Shown here: positions 1-11,116 of the stretch, piece after piece
How positions within the stretch are numbered: the stretch's first letter is position 1
How the letters are laid out: every line of letters begins with the position of its first letter
Assembly: GCF_019320115.1 (NCBI RefSeq)
Contig: NC_089591.1
Location: 62,877,798-62,941,797, forward strand
Origin: Miscanthus floridulus
Taxonomy: Eukaryota > Streptophyta > Magnoliopsida > Poales > Poaceae
Length of the DNA: 64,000 bases
Direction: 5' to 3'
Position numbers and translations under genes: made by a program
Notes under the pieces: model-generated
Seen by the model: only the letters and a program-made list of their open reading frames with translations
Database searches by the model: none
What the model was told of the DNA's origin: nothing

Positions 1-1373
1 CTTAGTCCTTGAGCACAAAGAAATCAAGTGCCGAGGAGTCCCCGACATAGCTGGCGATGAAGCACGAGTGACGAACAAGTCTGGTCAACTGGTCGGCGGT
101 GAAGTGAGCATTGAGTAGAAGCGACTGGCGAACAGTTTGATCAACTAGTCAGGCGATGAAGTCCATGAACCTAGCGGTCCTGACCAGTTGATCGGTGGAG
201 AAGTCCTGAGCACCAGGTGGTCCGATCACCTAGAACGATGACCCTACAATACAAACATGTAGAACAGGTAGTACATGATGTAAAAATATATGAACTCCAG
301 AGAAAAAATAGCGTATGTAGCTCAGCGATCAGTTGGAGCAAAGATGTATTTATATTTAATATAAACTGCCCGACCAGTTAGTGTGTAGCTGAGTCTCTAG
401 CCCTAGCTAGCCCGTTAACCATAACACGGAGCACGGAGTCCGTACACTGTGTAGTAGGAACAGGCAGTGACCAAGGAGCTACTGCCGACCACCCATAGCG
501 TAGAGCATAGACCCTCGTAGCACGTGTAGGGAGGAGCCGGAGACTAGGGCCGTCTCTGGAGGCGTCCGAGCATCAATGCAACTGTTCAGGGGTTTGGAAA
601 ATCGTTTGGAGGGCAAACATGGATAAAACAGTTTCAGAAAAACATTATGGCGATATGCGAAGATTGAAGAATATTTAGAAGAATATTAAAGCGTGACTTA
701 GCTTTAGACAGAATGTCTGGTCGGTGGCATATGGCGTTATCTGGTCGATCATTGACGGCTAGCACCTGGAGGGCGGTGAGTTGTTGGTGAAGGCGACCTC
801 GAAGGTGGTTCCAAAATCGGATCAGTTGTCGCGGGGGCTGATGTAGCCAGCGATGAATTATCATCGTGGACCGGCATGGATCTCCACGAGATTAATGACG
901 AGAATGCGCTGTTGATTTGAGGTCCATCGGGCTCGCCATGGATCAAGCGCACACCCCTACTTGGCGTGCCAACTATCGACAATATATCATCGGCAGTCCA
1001 CCGAGGGGTATCCCACGATGGTAGATTAATCAGTGGAGGTGCGCGTGATCAGAAATTGGATGGTGACACAAGGCGTAGAGACAGCGATTTAGACAGGTTT
1101 GGGCTGTCTAATCGACGTAATACCCTACGTCCTGTGTCCTTGGTATATTGTATTGAGTATGAGATGTATCGATCTATCCACTAGGGGACCCCTGCCTCTC
1201 CTTATATAGTCTGGAGGGACAGGGTTACAAGGTAAGTATCCTATTTGGTACTATACAATAGCTTGCGGTGCACGCCGAGCAGCGCCGTGAACGCCTTGAT
1301 CTTGTGGGCTAGGCCACCTTTGATGGTGCGGCCCATGTCCTGTCTTGTGGATACCGGGGGCCATACCCCCATA
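1..1373 (-). mobile_element. Ty3/gypsy non-coding element, copy A (5' LTR plus internal region, runs off the window)
   Basis: Read on the minus strand, this has an LTR (974-1373), a primer-binding-like stretch just inside it (about 956-973) and an internal region down to base 1. It matches, in reverse complement, the 5' LTR and internal region of the element at 6268-27199. Shared landmarks include the stretch around 690-730 (matching about 24118-24160) and 360-430 (matching about 24455-24530). No reading frame of retroviral type is visible. Relative to the copy at 6268 it lacks the later insertions, so it approximates an unfilled version of that element. Its 3' LTR lies outside the window, so its TSD cannot be tested. 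Confidence 0.75.
974..1373 (-). repeat. 5' LTR of copy A
   Basis: About 400 bp. On the minus strand it begins with a diverged TATGGGGGTA and ends TCGATA before the primer-binding-like site. It contains a TATATAAGG-type TATA motif near 1200-1210 (minus strand). It aligns by eye with the LTRs at 1974-2375, 6268-6743 and 26717-27199. Confidence 0.7.
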
Positions 1374-1690
1374 GATGACAATACCACCTCGAGTATGTGA
1401 AAGAGTTAACGTGCTTGGATCATATATGCTTTTGTCAATAAGAACAAAAGAGTTAGGCAAGCTTATATGACCCAAGCCAACATAATGTACTCCAAAGGTA
1501 TGAAATAAGCATGAGTACAAGTAATAAAGCTCATTTGCATCAGAGTTAAACGCGGAAGCAAAGAAAATGAGCATAACACAAGTGATATGACATATAAATA
1601 ATTCAAAGTAGAGAGCACACATGTCACATATCACATAAATATCACAATCACAATAATATCGTGATTACGATCACACTTAAGTAGTTCAAT
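1374..1690. other. Unassigned AT-rich stretch between two gypsy fragments
   Basis: About 317 bp with no similarity to the flanking LTR family that I can see and no convincing reading frame. It may be the DNA into which copy A inserted, or a fragment of another element. Confidence 0.4.
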
Positions 1691-2375
1691 GCATAATATT
1701 TAAAAAAATATTAAAGCATGACTTAGCTTTAGATAGAATGTCTGGTCGGCATTGACGGCGAGCACCTGGCGAACGGTGAGTTGTTGGTGAAGACGACCTC
1801 AGAGATGGTTCCAAGATCGGATCTACTATCGCGGGGGCTGATGTAGCCAGCGATGAATCATCATCGTGGACCGGCATGGATCTCCACGAGATTGATGATG
1901 AGAACACGCTGCTGATTTGAGGTCCATCTGGCTCACCATGGATCAAGCACACACCCCTACCTGGCGCGCAAACTATCGACAGAATATCGTCGGCAGTCCA
2001 CCAAGGGGCATCTCGCGATGGTAGATTTGTCGGTGGGGATGCGTGTAATCAGGAACCGGATGGTGACACAAAGCGCAGAGACAGCGATTTAGACAGGTTC
2101 GAGCCGTCTGATCGACGTAATACCCTACATCCTGTGTCTTTGGTGTATCGTATTGAGATGTAGTAGATAGATCTTGTCCGCTAGGAGACCCCTGCCTCTC
2201 CTTATATAGTCTAGAGGGACAGGGTTATAAGTAAAATATCATATTTGGTACTATACAATGTCTTGCTGATGCACGCCGAGCAGCGCCAGTGCACGCTTTG
2301 ATCTTGTGGGTTGGGCCACCTCTGATGGTGCGGCCCATATCTTGTCTTGTGGATACCGGGGGCCGTACCCCCACA
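1691..2375 (-). mobile_element. Ty3/gypsy non-coding element, copy B (5' LTR plus truncated leader)
   Basis: The LTR is 1974-2375. On the minus strand it starts TGTGGGGGTA and is followed by a leader with the primer-binding-like TTTGCGCGCCAGGTAGGGG (1955-1973). The leader matches copy A down to about 1691 and then stops abruptly. The LTR start lies directly against CACTA transposase sequence at 2376, so this copy appears to have inserted into that transposase gene. Confidence 0.7.
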
Positions 2376-3550
2376 GAGCGTCACTGGCCAGGTGCTATGA
2401 TTGCTTCTAACCTGGTCGAAAGAATTCATCTCATCTGTGCTCAAAGCAAACCAAAGGTGCCTTACCTCTCCACCTGATGTCCTTATAGAACATAGTATTG
2501 ACAGTTCTTCAGTCATGCCCATCAGAGGGGTGCCTCATCATTGTATCTTTGTTACGCTCTTCGCCATGCCAGCAGCAACAGCTTAGGCTGACTTTGCACA
2601 TGTAAACAGCCTATGCACCCGGAGAGCTATAGGAAAATACCAAACGACCTTTACGGGACATCCTCTGGTCTTGGTACCCTCATCTGATGGCCCTTCCTTG
2701 TACCATGGAGCTTCACACTTGGGGCACTTTGTCCAAGTCTTTGTATTTTTCTTCACGGTACAATATGCAATCATTGAAATACACATGGATTTCTTTAACC
2801 TCGTGGTCGATGGGGCAGATTATATGCTTGGCCAAGGATGTCTTTTCTGGCAACTCTATTTTTCCTGGGAGCATTTTCCTTATTATACCTAACAACTGAT
2901 CGAAGCCTTTATCGCTCAATCCATTTGTCGATTTGTACTCTAACAGCATGATGTCGGCTTCTAATTTGTTCATTGGACAATCCCTATATAATGGTGCTTT
3001 GCCATCTTGTCTTATTTTTTTAGCTTTCTCAGCTGTCTTTCACTAAGACATCCGGTCTCTACATTACGTAGCAGCTGAGAAATGCCATCGTTATCCTCGG
3101 TGTCGTCAGCTGGCGTGTTCCTAAACATATTATTAAATGTAGCCATAGGTTCCGTGTTGACACCGGGTTCCTCGTCAACATCGTGGATGGCTACGTCAGG
3201 CATGTCCACATCATCATCGTTTTCGTGCAGAACATTCACACCAACCTCGACATGCATAGTCCTATATCGTATAGTTTGGCATGAATCCCCTGGTAATCAA
3301 GTGCGATCGTATAGAGTCAATTTGACTGAAAGTTCTTTTAAATCTTGCAATCTTTGCATGGGCAGAAGACAGGGTTCTTATTTCTAGCATGGGCTTTGAC
3401 ATCAGGTGATAAACTGGCTAACGACATACATGTACCGCTTGTCCGTTCGGGACAGATGTATCTACTCTCGATCCTATCTCTATATAAAAAAATATTGAAA
3501 CAGTAATTACAAAGAATTAATAAGAAATCGAGCTTCATAAACAACAATTG
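2376..3550 (-). pseudogene. CACTA (En/Spm) TNP2-type transposase, broken
   Basis: Minus-strand pieces appear in the order expected for a plant CACTA transposase. At about 3338-3480 there is a transposase-associated motif ending in CPCKDC. At 3012-3257 is an acidic linker rich in D and E. At 2713-2973 is the conserved start of the TNP2 domain, including KLEADIMLLEYKS and HIICPIDHEVKEIHVYFNDC. It continues at 2640-2740 with KCPKCEAPWYKEG and at about 2385-2480 with a segment ending NHSTWPVTL. Frameshifts and stops separate the blocks, and the gene is cut at 2375 by the LTR of copy B, so the catalytic C-terminal half is missing. The product would normally bind element ends in the nucleus and catalyse cut-and-paste movement. 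This copy cannot. Family identity is firm; exon boundaries are not resolved. Confidence 0.75.
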
Positions 3551-4084
3551 TTGCTCGAAAGTACCATTTTTGGGAAAACAGTTATTGTATACTAATTATT
3601 GGAAAATTAAAATTGGTTGCTCCCGGCTCTGTAAATTGAAAATCAGTAGTAAAAAATAATTATTGCACAATAATAAAGAACAACTATTCTACTCTACTTC
3701 TAAGAACTAATTATAACATCACATACTAACAATGATGATCTTAACCACCATAGGAATAATTAGCTAGAAATTTAAATGTGTTCATAGACACCAACCTTTT
3801 GGATGATGTATTCACCACAATTTGAGTCTTGCACAAATATTCAATTGGCAAAGTGCTCTCTAGAATAGGAGAAAGAACTGAAATGAGAATCAAGCAATGT
3901 AGCCTATCAAAACGAAGCTAATTAATCAACAAAATCAAAGTAGTGGATGTTTATTACTAACCTTGAAGAAAAAGATCAAGCCATTCTTCCAAATCTAAGC
4001 GCTAGCATCATGGTGAAGAGCAGCCGCAACAATGGAGGAAAGGACCCAAACGTGCGCATCTATTCTCGAGATAGAAGAAGGACG
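3551..4084. other. Non-coding DNA, probably 5' region of the CACTA element
   Basis: AT-rich with no supported gene. It lies between the transposase 5' end and the subterminal repeats, so it is most simply the element's untranslated or intronic leader. Confidence 0.4.
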
Positions 4085-4365
4085 GCTGTAGCCTTTTTGT
4101 GATGTAGGCTTATCATCGTCGGTTCTTGATTAGAACCGACAGTGATAGAGCCCAATCACTGTCGGTTCTTGGCTTGAACCTACAGTGATAAGTGGACCAG
4201 CCAAAACACTGTCGGTTTAAACCACAAACCGACAGTGATGTTGTCATTCACTACCGGTTTTTATCCCAGCCCCAATTCATTTTTTCATTTTTAAGCTCAT
4301 AACTGACAGTGAAGATACATCGCTACCAGGTTCTTATAAATCTGACAGTGACTGAGACCGACAGT
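4085..4365. repeat. CACTA-type subterminal repeat array
   Basis: The motif CACTGTCGGTT or its complement AACCGACAGTG, with near variants, occurs about ten times in 280 bp (for example near 4115, 4135, 4155, 4207 and 4228), in both orientations. Dense short repeats in both orientations are the signature of CACTA subterminal regions, where TNPA-like proteins bind. The outer end is probably near 4360 (CACTGTCGG on the minus strand). I could not confirm a 3-bp TSD because the other end of the element is lost. Confidence 0.6.
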
Positions 4366-4390
4366 GACGTGCAAATCTGGCTTAGCGTGT

Positions 4391-4876
4391 GAAATGTCGA
4401 TCCGTGGAGATCTATCGCGATTGCGATTTGTGAACAGGTTCCAGGAAACGCACGTAACATGAGCACGCTCATCGCTAAACAGCAGGCTGCTAGTTGCTAG
4501 CTGGCTCACGCGGCAAAAAAAAAGCACAAGTGTTTGATACTTTGATGAAATAAAACCGTGTGATTTCGTGACTCCTTTGCTACTCATGTTTAGTAAAGAA
4601 ATTACGACGTTTATCCGTCGATCGGTCTCCTGCGAAACGTCGACCCGTCGAGATCTCTATCGTGATTGTGATTTTTGAACAGGTTCCTGGAAACGCACGT
4701 AACATATAAGCACGCTCACTGCTCAGCATCGCTAAACAGCCGGCTGCTAGTTGCTAGATGGCTCACGAAGTCACGCGGCCCAAAAAAAAAAAGAACAAGT
4801 GTTTAATGAAATAAAACCGCGACTTCGTGACTCCTTTGCGCTACTCATGTTTAGCAAAGAAATCACGACGTTTATC
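4391..4876. repeat. Direct tandem duplication of about 225-245 bp
   Basis: Copy 1 is about 4391-4616 and copy 2 about 4633-4876. They share, in order, a GAGATCT..ATCG start, AACAGGTTCC.GGAAACGCACG, GCTGCTAGTTGCTAG, an A-rich run, AAATAAAACCG and CACGACGTTTATC. Copy 2 has small insertions. No coding potential is evident and I do not recognise the unit. Confidence 0.75.
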
Positions 4877-5581
4877 TCCACGGTATACTAGAAGCACTTG
4901 GGAGTCCTAAACGACAGATTTTGTTAAAATTTTGTTTGAATTAAAAACCTTTCAGTGAATAGTGGTCCATGGTCAAAGGAAACATGTCGCAATTAATCAT
5001 TAGCTTTCAAAAACAAAATAAGTCCCGCCTCCACCTGAAAAATGTTGTGTTCCGTTCCTCATCTTTTTAGGTAAATTTCGTTCCACTTTAAAAAAAAAAA
5101 CTAGCACAGAGCGCATATATAGTGGTCTATGACTAAAGACAATAGATCTTCATCTTCCATGATCTTATTTTTTTATTAGTACTAAAGTTATTACTCTTCC
5201 GTTCTAAATTATATATTACTTTAATTTTGTTCTGCTGAGTCAAACTGCTTGAATTTTCACCAAGTTTATAGAAAAACACAGTAACATTACAACACCAAAT
5301 TAGTTTTATTAAGTTTTGAATAAAATATTTTGTATTTATTTGAACTTATACATGTTAATATTTTCTCTCCGAAGTGAACTGAGCATAGCTCAATCGCTTG
5401 GGATTCCTTGTGGTGGAACATGTTCACCTAGATTTAAATCCTCGACTTAACATGGATGCTCATATTTTTCTAAATTTATTCTAGGTATTTAACGGCTCTC
5501 TAACAATAAAACTTATCAACCTTGAAAAAATATCTAGAATAAAGCTACAGTTTTGGAACGAAGAAGGTTGTTGGGCCCTGG
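4877..5581. other. Intergenic DNA with a Stowaway-like fragment
   Basis: No gene is visible. Around 5195-5330 the text resembles one arm of a Stowaway MITE (CTTCCGTTCTAAATTATA followed by AT-rich sequence), but I find no matching second end. Bases 5577-5581 (CCTGG) directly precede the copia-like LTR and are its candidate target site. Confidence 0.4.
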
Positions 5582-6267
5582 TGAAAGATCCTTGTTTGGT
5601 TTTGGTAATTGAGTGACAACCTTAGGTGGACTAATTGTGTTTATATGAGATACACAGGTGATTAGTCCACAGGTACATGTGTGTGAACAATACATGCCAT
5701 GACGGTGAAGATGGCTCGAAGATGTTGCAAAGCTCACATATGTGATGATGAATGAGCTCATTACATATGAGACATGATATTGAGTCATGTGATCAACGTG
5801 GAGAAGATCGAGACATGACTTGGCTTGATGAACCGGTTGCAAGCGTGAAGGGCAAGTTGAAGGCTTTGGAGCGATGGACCGCGTGGCGGTGAAGCTCGAG
5901 CAAGACTTGGCGCCGATAAACGAAGGCAACGGTGAAAAGTAAGTGAGGTCAAGATCGATGAACCAACAAGGTCACGTGATGATATGAAGGGGATCATATC
6001 ATTGATTGGTTGGTGCATGTGTTGCATCAACGATGCAGGAGATGGACTGGAATGCGCAAGGCAAAGGTATAACCTAGGGCATTTTATTTCACCAGTCATA
6101 GGTGTGTAGAGAAGTTGATGACCGAGTTTAGGATAGATGACCGTACTATTAAGAGGAGCAAACTTGTTTGCATATCGGTCATCTAGTGCCACTTGAGCGA
6201 TCTAACCTTGCATACGTATTAGGATCGAGTGACGTGGTGAATTGAGTGACTAATCCTTTGGGAAAAT
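5582..6267 (+). repeat. Copia-like 5' LTR, first part
   Basis: Starts TGAAAGATCC and matches 35769-36428 of the 3' LTR. It is interrupted after AAAAT at 6267 by the gypsy element and resumes at 27205 in register with the uninterrupted 3' LTR. Confidence 0.85.
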
Positions 6268-6743
6268 TGTGGGGGGTACGACTCCGGATACCCACGGCAA
6301 ACTACATAGGCTGCGCTTCCAGGGGTGGTCCAACCCACAAGACGAAGACTTACGGTGCACGGTACTACTCGGCGTGTAACGCAAGACATTAAGAGTGATA
6401 TCCTGAAGATGCCACAAGATCTGTTAGGATATGCTCGATCCCGTGAATCCTGTAATATGTTATTACTTATCGGTTATCTCCTAGATCTAACCGACTTGTA
6501 ACCCTAACCCCTCGGCTATATAAGACGGGTAGGGGAACCCCCTCAAAACACACGCAATACCATATGATAGCTAATATAAACCAACAGACCACAGGAGTAG
6601 GGTATTACGTCATGCTGACGGCCTGAACCTGTCTAACTCTTGTGTCTCTGTTGCCTCCTTATTCTTGATCTCGCGCATCCCTCCGATCAATCTACCATCG
6701 TGGGGATCCCCCTTGGTGGACTACCGAGCATATTTAGTCGACA
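6268..6743 (+). repeat. 5' LTR of the middle gypsy element
   Basis: 476 bp. Contains the TATA motif TATATAA at 6517-6523, consistent with a U3 promoter. It ends TCGACA before the primer-binding-like site. Confidence 0.85.
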
Positions 6744-6764
6744 GTTGGCACACCAGGTAGGGGT
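6744..6764 (+). other. Primer-binding-like site and leader start, middle gypsy element
   Basis: GTTGGCACACCAGGTAGGGG directly follows the LTR. The same motif with small changes follows the LTR of the inner element (8444) and of copies A and B. I cannot assign the tRNA with certainty. Confidence 0.6.
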
Positions 6765-7163
6765 GTGCGTGCTGTTTCCATGACGAACAAGATGGTACAC
6801 TTTTCAAGCTCTTTGTCCTCTCCAGAGCCCTGTCAGATCTTTACGGTCGGATCGATCTCTTAGGTCATCAATGCTGACGGAGATGGAGAGATCTTCAAGC
6901 CGGTGCAGATCAATTCTACACCGACCACACCAACGCCTACAACAGCAAGTCTGATCTCAGAACCGCCTCCGAGGTCGCCTTCACCAACAACTCGCCCCCT
7001 ACTGCCCTGCTACTTGAGGAGGCAGGTCAGCAATGATGATCTGATCGCATCCATCGATCAGGTCGGCTAGAAGCTCGCCAACTGCCTTTCCCTCATGGAA
7101 TCAGCTCTGACCACTCCGGTTCAGCACCGACCATCTTCCGGTTCCGATCTATCGGAAGCCGAT
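6765..7163 (+). other. Leader of the middle gypsy element
   Basis: Non-coding leader matching, in part, copies A and B in reverse complement (for example the AGGTCGCCTTCACCAACAAC block near 6975). It is cut at 7163 by the inner element; bases 7159-7163 (CCGAT) are one half of that element's TSD. Confidence 0.7.
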
Positions 7164-7275
7164 TGTCGGGGACCTAATACCAGGGTACCTAATGAGGTAA
7201 GACTAATAACCATCGAATGTTGATGCTTCTAGTCAGACAAGAGCACTGCTACTCTTCTTGCCTAGGGCGATGAAA

Positions 7276-7535
7276 GGTTGGTTCCGCCTCGCCCGGTGGC
7301 TAAGGGCTGGCTCTGCCTCGCCTGATGTCTGAGGGAGGGCTCCACCTCGCTCGACCTCCGAGGATGGGCTCCGCCTCGCCCAACCCCCGAGGGATGGCCT
7401 CCACCTCTCCCGATGGCTAGGGACTGGCTTCAGCCTCGCCCGACGTCCAAGGACAGGCTCCACCGCGCCCGACCCCCGACGGTTGGCTCCGCCTCGCCCG
7501 ACATCTAAGGACGGGCTCCGCCTCACCCGATGATC
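7276..7535 (+). repeat. LTR minisatellite (GGCTCCGCCTCGCCCGA units)
   Basis: About eight degenerate units of 30-35 bp, each centred on GGCTCCGCCTCGCCCGA with an AGGG-type spacer. The same array occurs in the 3' LTR at about 22700-22962 with a different unit order. It sits in U3 upstream of the TATA box, where it could act as an enhancer-like array (inference). Confidence 0.75.
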
Positions 7536-8105
7536 ACACCCTGCTCCTTCATAATGATAAGCACAGGGTATGACAGGACATTTCGAGTCAAACGTAGTAC
7601 CAAGGACCATGCCCTGCATGCCTATAGGAAGGTACCGTCAGTTTACGATGGGATGAGCAGCTTTAGGCCCTTTCCTGACAGTAACAGTGCCTAAATAGTG
7701 TTGTAGGCACCAACTTTTGTCCCACAGTGTAGTAGGCGCTGCCTTCAGTCCTCGGGCAGGGATACTAACATAGGCATACGACAGCCACTACGGTCCAAAA
7801 TAGGAATCACCTCATCTACAGTGACTGGGCGTATTGTCACTTCCTCTGTTACTCCCCGAGGGGTCACAGCTCGGCTCTCCGGCACGCCGCACCATCCGCC
7901 GGCGTAGGATAGGATGCACCAACTTGCTAAAAAAGGCCAGGGCATGGCCTACGAGGATCAGTGAACACGCCACCTCTGACACGGCCTGCCGTGTTAAGTA
8001 GGGCAGGCACTAGGGAAAAAGGAAGACCCTGGCTCCCTCAAAGGACCTTCTATACCTTCGGCATTTTTCTCTTGCTCCCATCGATAACCCCTGCTCCCCC
8101 CTTGT

Positions 8106-8112
8106 TCTATAA
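8106..8112 (+). promoter_or_regulatory. TATA box of the inner element LTR
   Basis: TCTATAAAAGG context, conserved in the 3' LTR near 23530. It marks the U3/R promoter from which genomic RNA would start about 30 bp downstream. Confidence 0.65.
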
Positions 8113-8443
8113 AAGGTAGGGCAGGGCTCCCACCAAGGGGACAGACACTGATGGATAAGTTCAACACACACATGATACTCACACATGACTGAGTAGCGAC
8201 CAAGCTCTTGGCGACCTTTTCGATCATTACATCAGGAGACTTGGGACTCGTCCCTCTCGCGACCGTTTGTACCCCCTACTATGAACCATTTTTGGTACTA
8301 ATAACATGAGCAGCAGCACCAGACTAGACATAGGGACGTTCAGGCCCGAACCAGTATAAACTTCGTGTCCTTTAGTGCACCATCCGGGCCTAACACGCAA
8401 CAATCATAAATTTACTAGTCGGTGTTTGTTCGAAATACCGACA

Positions 8444-8461
8444 GTTGGCGCGCTAGGTAGG
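8444..8461 (+). other. Primer-binding-like site of the inner element
   Basis: GTTGGCGCGCTAGGTAGG immediately follows the LTR terminus ACCGACA. Confidence 0.65.
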
Positions 8462-8492
8462 AGCCTTTGCGTGTTCCAAATCAGGCCGCAGA

Positions 8493-10345
8493 TGGCTAAC
8501 CATGCAATCAGCTGGGTTCTGGGCGCACACATGTGTTTTAGTGACCTAGGACTTCATTATCACACTAGGAGGAGAGTTGGCGCTGGCCCATGTGGCCGTC
8601 CAGTCTCTCCCCTCCATCAACTTCAACGATGGGAGGCTTGAGTGCTAGCCTGGCTTCTCCCTTGGACTACAGCCATCTAGGGAGGACCCTGTGCCACCTC
8701 ACCCTCTCTTCGGAACACTCCGCATGGAGTGCCCTCGATCGTGTTTCTGTTCAGTCTCTGCAATGCCACGGCGACCGTTAGCCATCTTGTGGCACAACGC
8801 ATGATCCTGTCCCCCTCGAACAATGAGTTTGTAGGGATGATCAAAAGCATTATGGAATCCCTCCATGGCCTCTTCGTGGAGGGGCCAGGGTTAGACTCTG
8901 GCTCTGACTTTGGTAGGGGGAGCCATCATCCCTCCCGGGAATGTTTCATGGTGGAAACCTCCGAGGGACATGTCGAAAGCATTTCCACGGAGGAGACTAC
9001 CCCAGGAGGCAACCGCGGTGGCACAACCGAGAGGGGGACAGCCGCCCCACCTCACGTTGGGGTGGAGCAGCTGAGAGCCCAAAAGTGAAAAATAGACGAA
9101 GCCGGACAACAGCTTGTTCGGAAGTACGAGAAGATCAACGAGGAGATCAGGCGCCGTGGAGATGGAGGGCACGCACGCGCCGCGGCCCGCGATGTAAACT
9201 GAAGGATCATCACCGACGATGAAACCCTTCCCCACTTTGCTCGGGCAAGCCAGAACATCACCGCTGCAATGGCCTTGCTCCGTGGCCTTCCAGAGGCTGC
9301 AATGCCTGAGGACCGCCGCTACTTGAGCATGCGGTAGCACAGCAGGCAGAGAGCTCATTGTCTCGGTGACACGAGCCCACACCTGCCAGCGTATGCCCTC
9401 GTACGCCCCGCCAGGGATGCATCCGTCCACCAAGTGCCGCAAGGCGACAGGCAGCATGCTGCAATCTCAGTGCATCAACATCTCGGACACAACTGTGAAG
9501 CATGCAGCACCCTCGACGCCCGCAGACATGCCTACAGACCCAAGGGAAGGAGCCTACCGTGACTATCATCCTCGACACGGCGGATGCTATGACAGCAGCG
9601 AGGACCGAAGCCCAAGCCTTGGCCTCCTAGGGCCTTAGACCTTCAGCCGGCGCATCCTCAATGCTGCATTCCCACCAAGGTATCGACCACCTACTAATAT
9701 CCCTAAGTACTTTGGGAGACAAACCCTAGGCTTTGGCTTGAAGACTATCGCTTGCCTGTCAAGCCAGTGGTGTGGATAATGACGACTTATTATCCAACCT
9801 TCCACTGTTCTTGGCCGATTTGGCTCGGGCATGGTTGGAACACCTACCAGTCCAACGCAATCTAGAGTTGGGCGGATCTGAAGGAGATCTTCATGGGAAA
9901 CTTCTAGGGCATGCACAAACTGTCCTAGGGAACCCATGGGACCTAAAGAACTGTCGCCAGAAGGCTGGTGAGACCCTTCATGGGTGCATCCGATGCTTCT
10001 CCTAATAGTGCAACGAGCTTTCCAACATCACCGACGCCGATGTGATAGGAGCCTTCCTATCTGAAATGACCTGCGAGTCCTTGGTTCATAAGCTAGGATG
10101 CAGGGGCTCCGTGGACTACCAAGGAGCTCTTGGACATCGCCACCAGCCAAGCCTTAGGAGAAGAGGTGGTTGGAGCGAATCTTTGATCACCTCGAGGGCA
10201 AGGCAAGGTGGGACAAGGGTACCAGGCGAAGGCACCTCCAATCAGTTCCACCAAAAGGAAAAACAAGAAGCAACGCCGCGAGGACCCACTCATGGCTGCT
10301 GCTGACTTACAAGGGTGGTCGACTGAAGCCCATGAAGGGCGCTCC
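8493..10345 (+). pseudogene. gag of the inner Ty3/gypsy element, degenerate
   Basis: Starts near the ATG at 8493 (MANHAISW). The informative part is 9650-10190. A block with NAAFPPRYRPPTNIPKYFG leads into the Retrotrans_gag core, with LPLFLADLARAWLEHLP at about 9796-9848, NPWDLKNCRQKAGETLHG at about 9930-9985 and KLGCRGS at 10090. The reading frame shifts repeatedly and contains stops. Gag would form the cytoplasmic virus-like particle that packages element RNA. I see no intact zinc knuckle. The N-terminal third is GC-rich and I recognise nothing in it beyond family resemblance. Confidence 0.7.
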
Positions 10346-10679
10346 TGAACCACTTTGAAGAAAATGCTCGAGGGAGCCATGCCTGAACCACACCTTCCTC
10401 ATAAAGCATCCGCTCAAGGACTACAGCCTCATGCTGAAAGTTCTTGTCCAGAGGCTCCAACAAAGGGGAAAAGGGGAAGGAACCTGCCCCCGCTACTGGA
10501 TGACACCGAGGAGAAGGACGATGGCTTTCCAACACTAGACGGCTACCTCATGATCTTCGGAGGATCAATGGCCTATGACTCCAAATGTCAGTCAGAAGGT
10601 CACACGCCGCCAAGTCTACATAGCCCTAGCCAGCCACACCTCTTTTTCTCTGGTAGTCAGAGTCCGCCATAACCTTCGA

Positions 10680-11116
10680 TCGGAGCGACCATCCGGACAT
10701 CCGTCCCACACCCAGGAAGGTATCCACTTATTGTCAACCCGATCGTCAGCCCAAAGCACCTCACCAAAGTTCTGATGGATGGAGGCAGCGGCCTCAACAT
10801 CATGTACGCAAAGACACTCGACGTAATGGGCATCGACTGAACGCACCTCCGCCCAGTTCGAGCGCCTTTCCATGGCATCATCCCCAGGAAGCATGCCATG
10901 CCACTCAGACAGATCGATCTACCCATTACCTTTGGGGATCAGTTCAATTATAGGACTAAGACCCTCACCTTCGAGGTAGTAGGGTTCCCCAGAACCTTCC
11001 ACGCCATCCTGGGACATCCATGCTACATGAAGTTCATGGCCATCCCTAACTATATGTACCTCAAGCTAAAGATACCAGGCCCCCACGGGGTCATCACCGT
11101 AAGCACCTCCTTCTAG
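10680..11116 (+). pseudogene. Retropepsin-like protease region
   Basis: The aspartic protease active-site motif reads VLMDGGSGLNIMY at about 10768-10806, followed by the plant gypsy continuation with PLRQIDLPITFGDQFNYRT (10901-10957) and FHAILGHPCYMKFMAIPNY (11008-11064). Asp and Gly of the active site are present. It would cut the Gag-Pol polyprotein. The frame changes once around 10840-10890. It is contiguous with the reverse transcriptase downstream. Confidence 0.75.

Larger units (their letters stand above)
7164..8443 (+). repeat. 5' LTR of the inner Tat-type element
   Basis: 1280 bp, starts TGTCGGGGACC and ends ACCGACA. U3 carries a minisatellite (about 7276-7535) and a TATA box at 8106-8112. 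Confidence 0.9.

Noticed and set aside
7276..7535. CRISPR-like regularly spaced repeat
   Set aside because: Units are contiguous and degenerate with no unique spacers, occur in both LTRs, and the genome is a plant.
7233..7619. Minus-strand frames across the LTR minisatellite (also 22588-22934)
   Set aside because: Arg/Gly/Ala-rich frames produced by the GGCTCCGCCTCGCCCGA repeat; present in both LTRs with different residues and no domain.
8891..9578. Minus-strand frames of 69-188 codons over gag
   Set aside because: Antisense to the gag region of the inner element, no domain, and unlike the genuine antisense gene at 18.2-21.8 kb.
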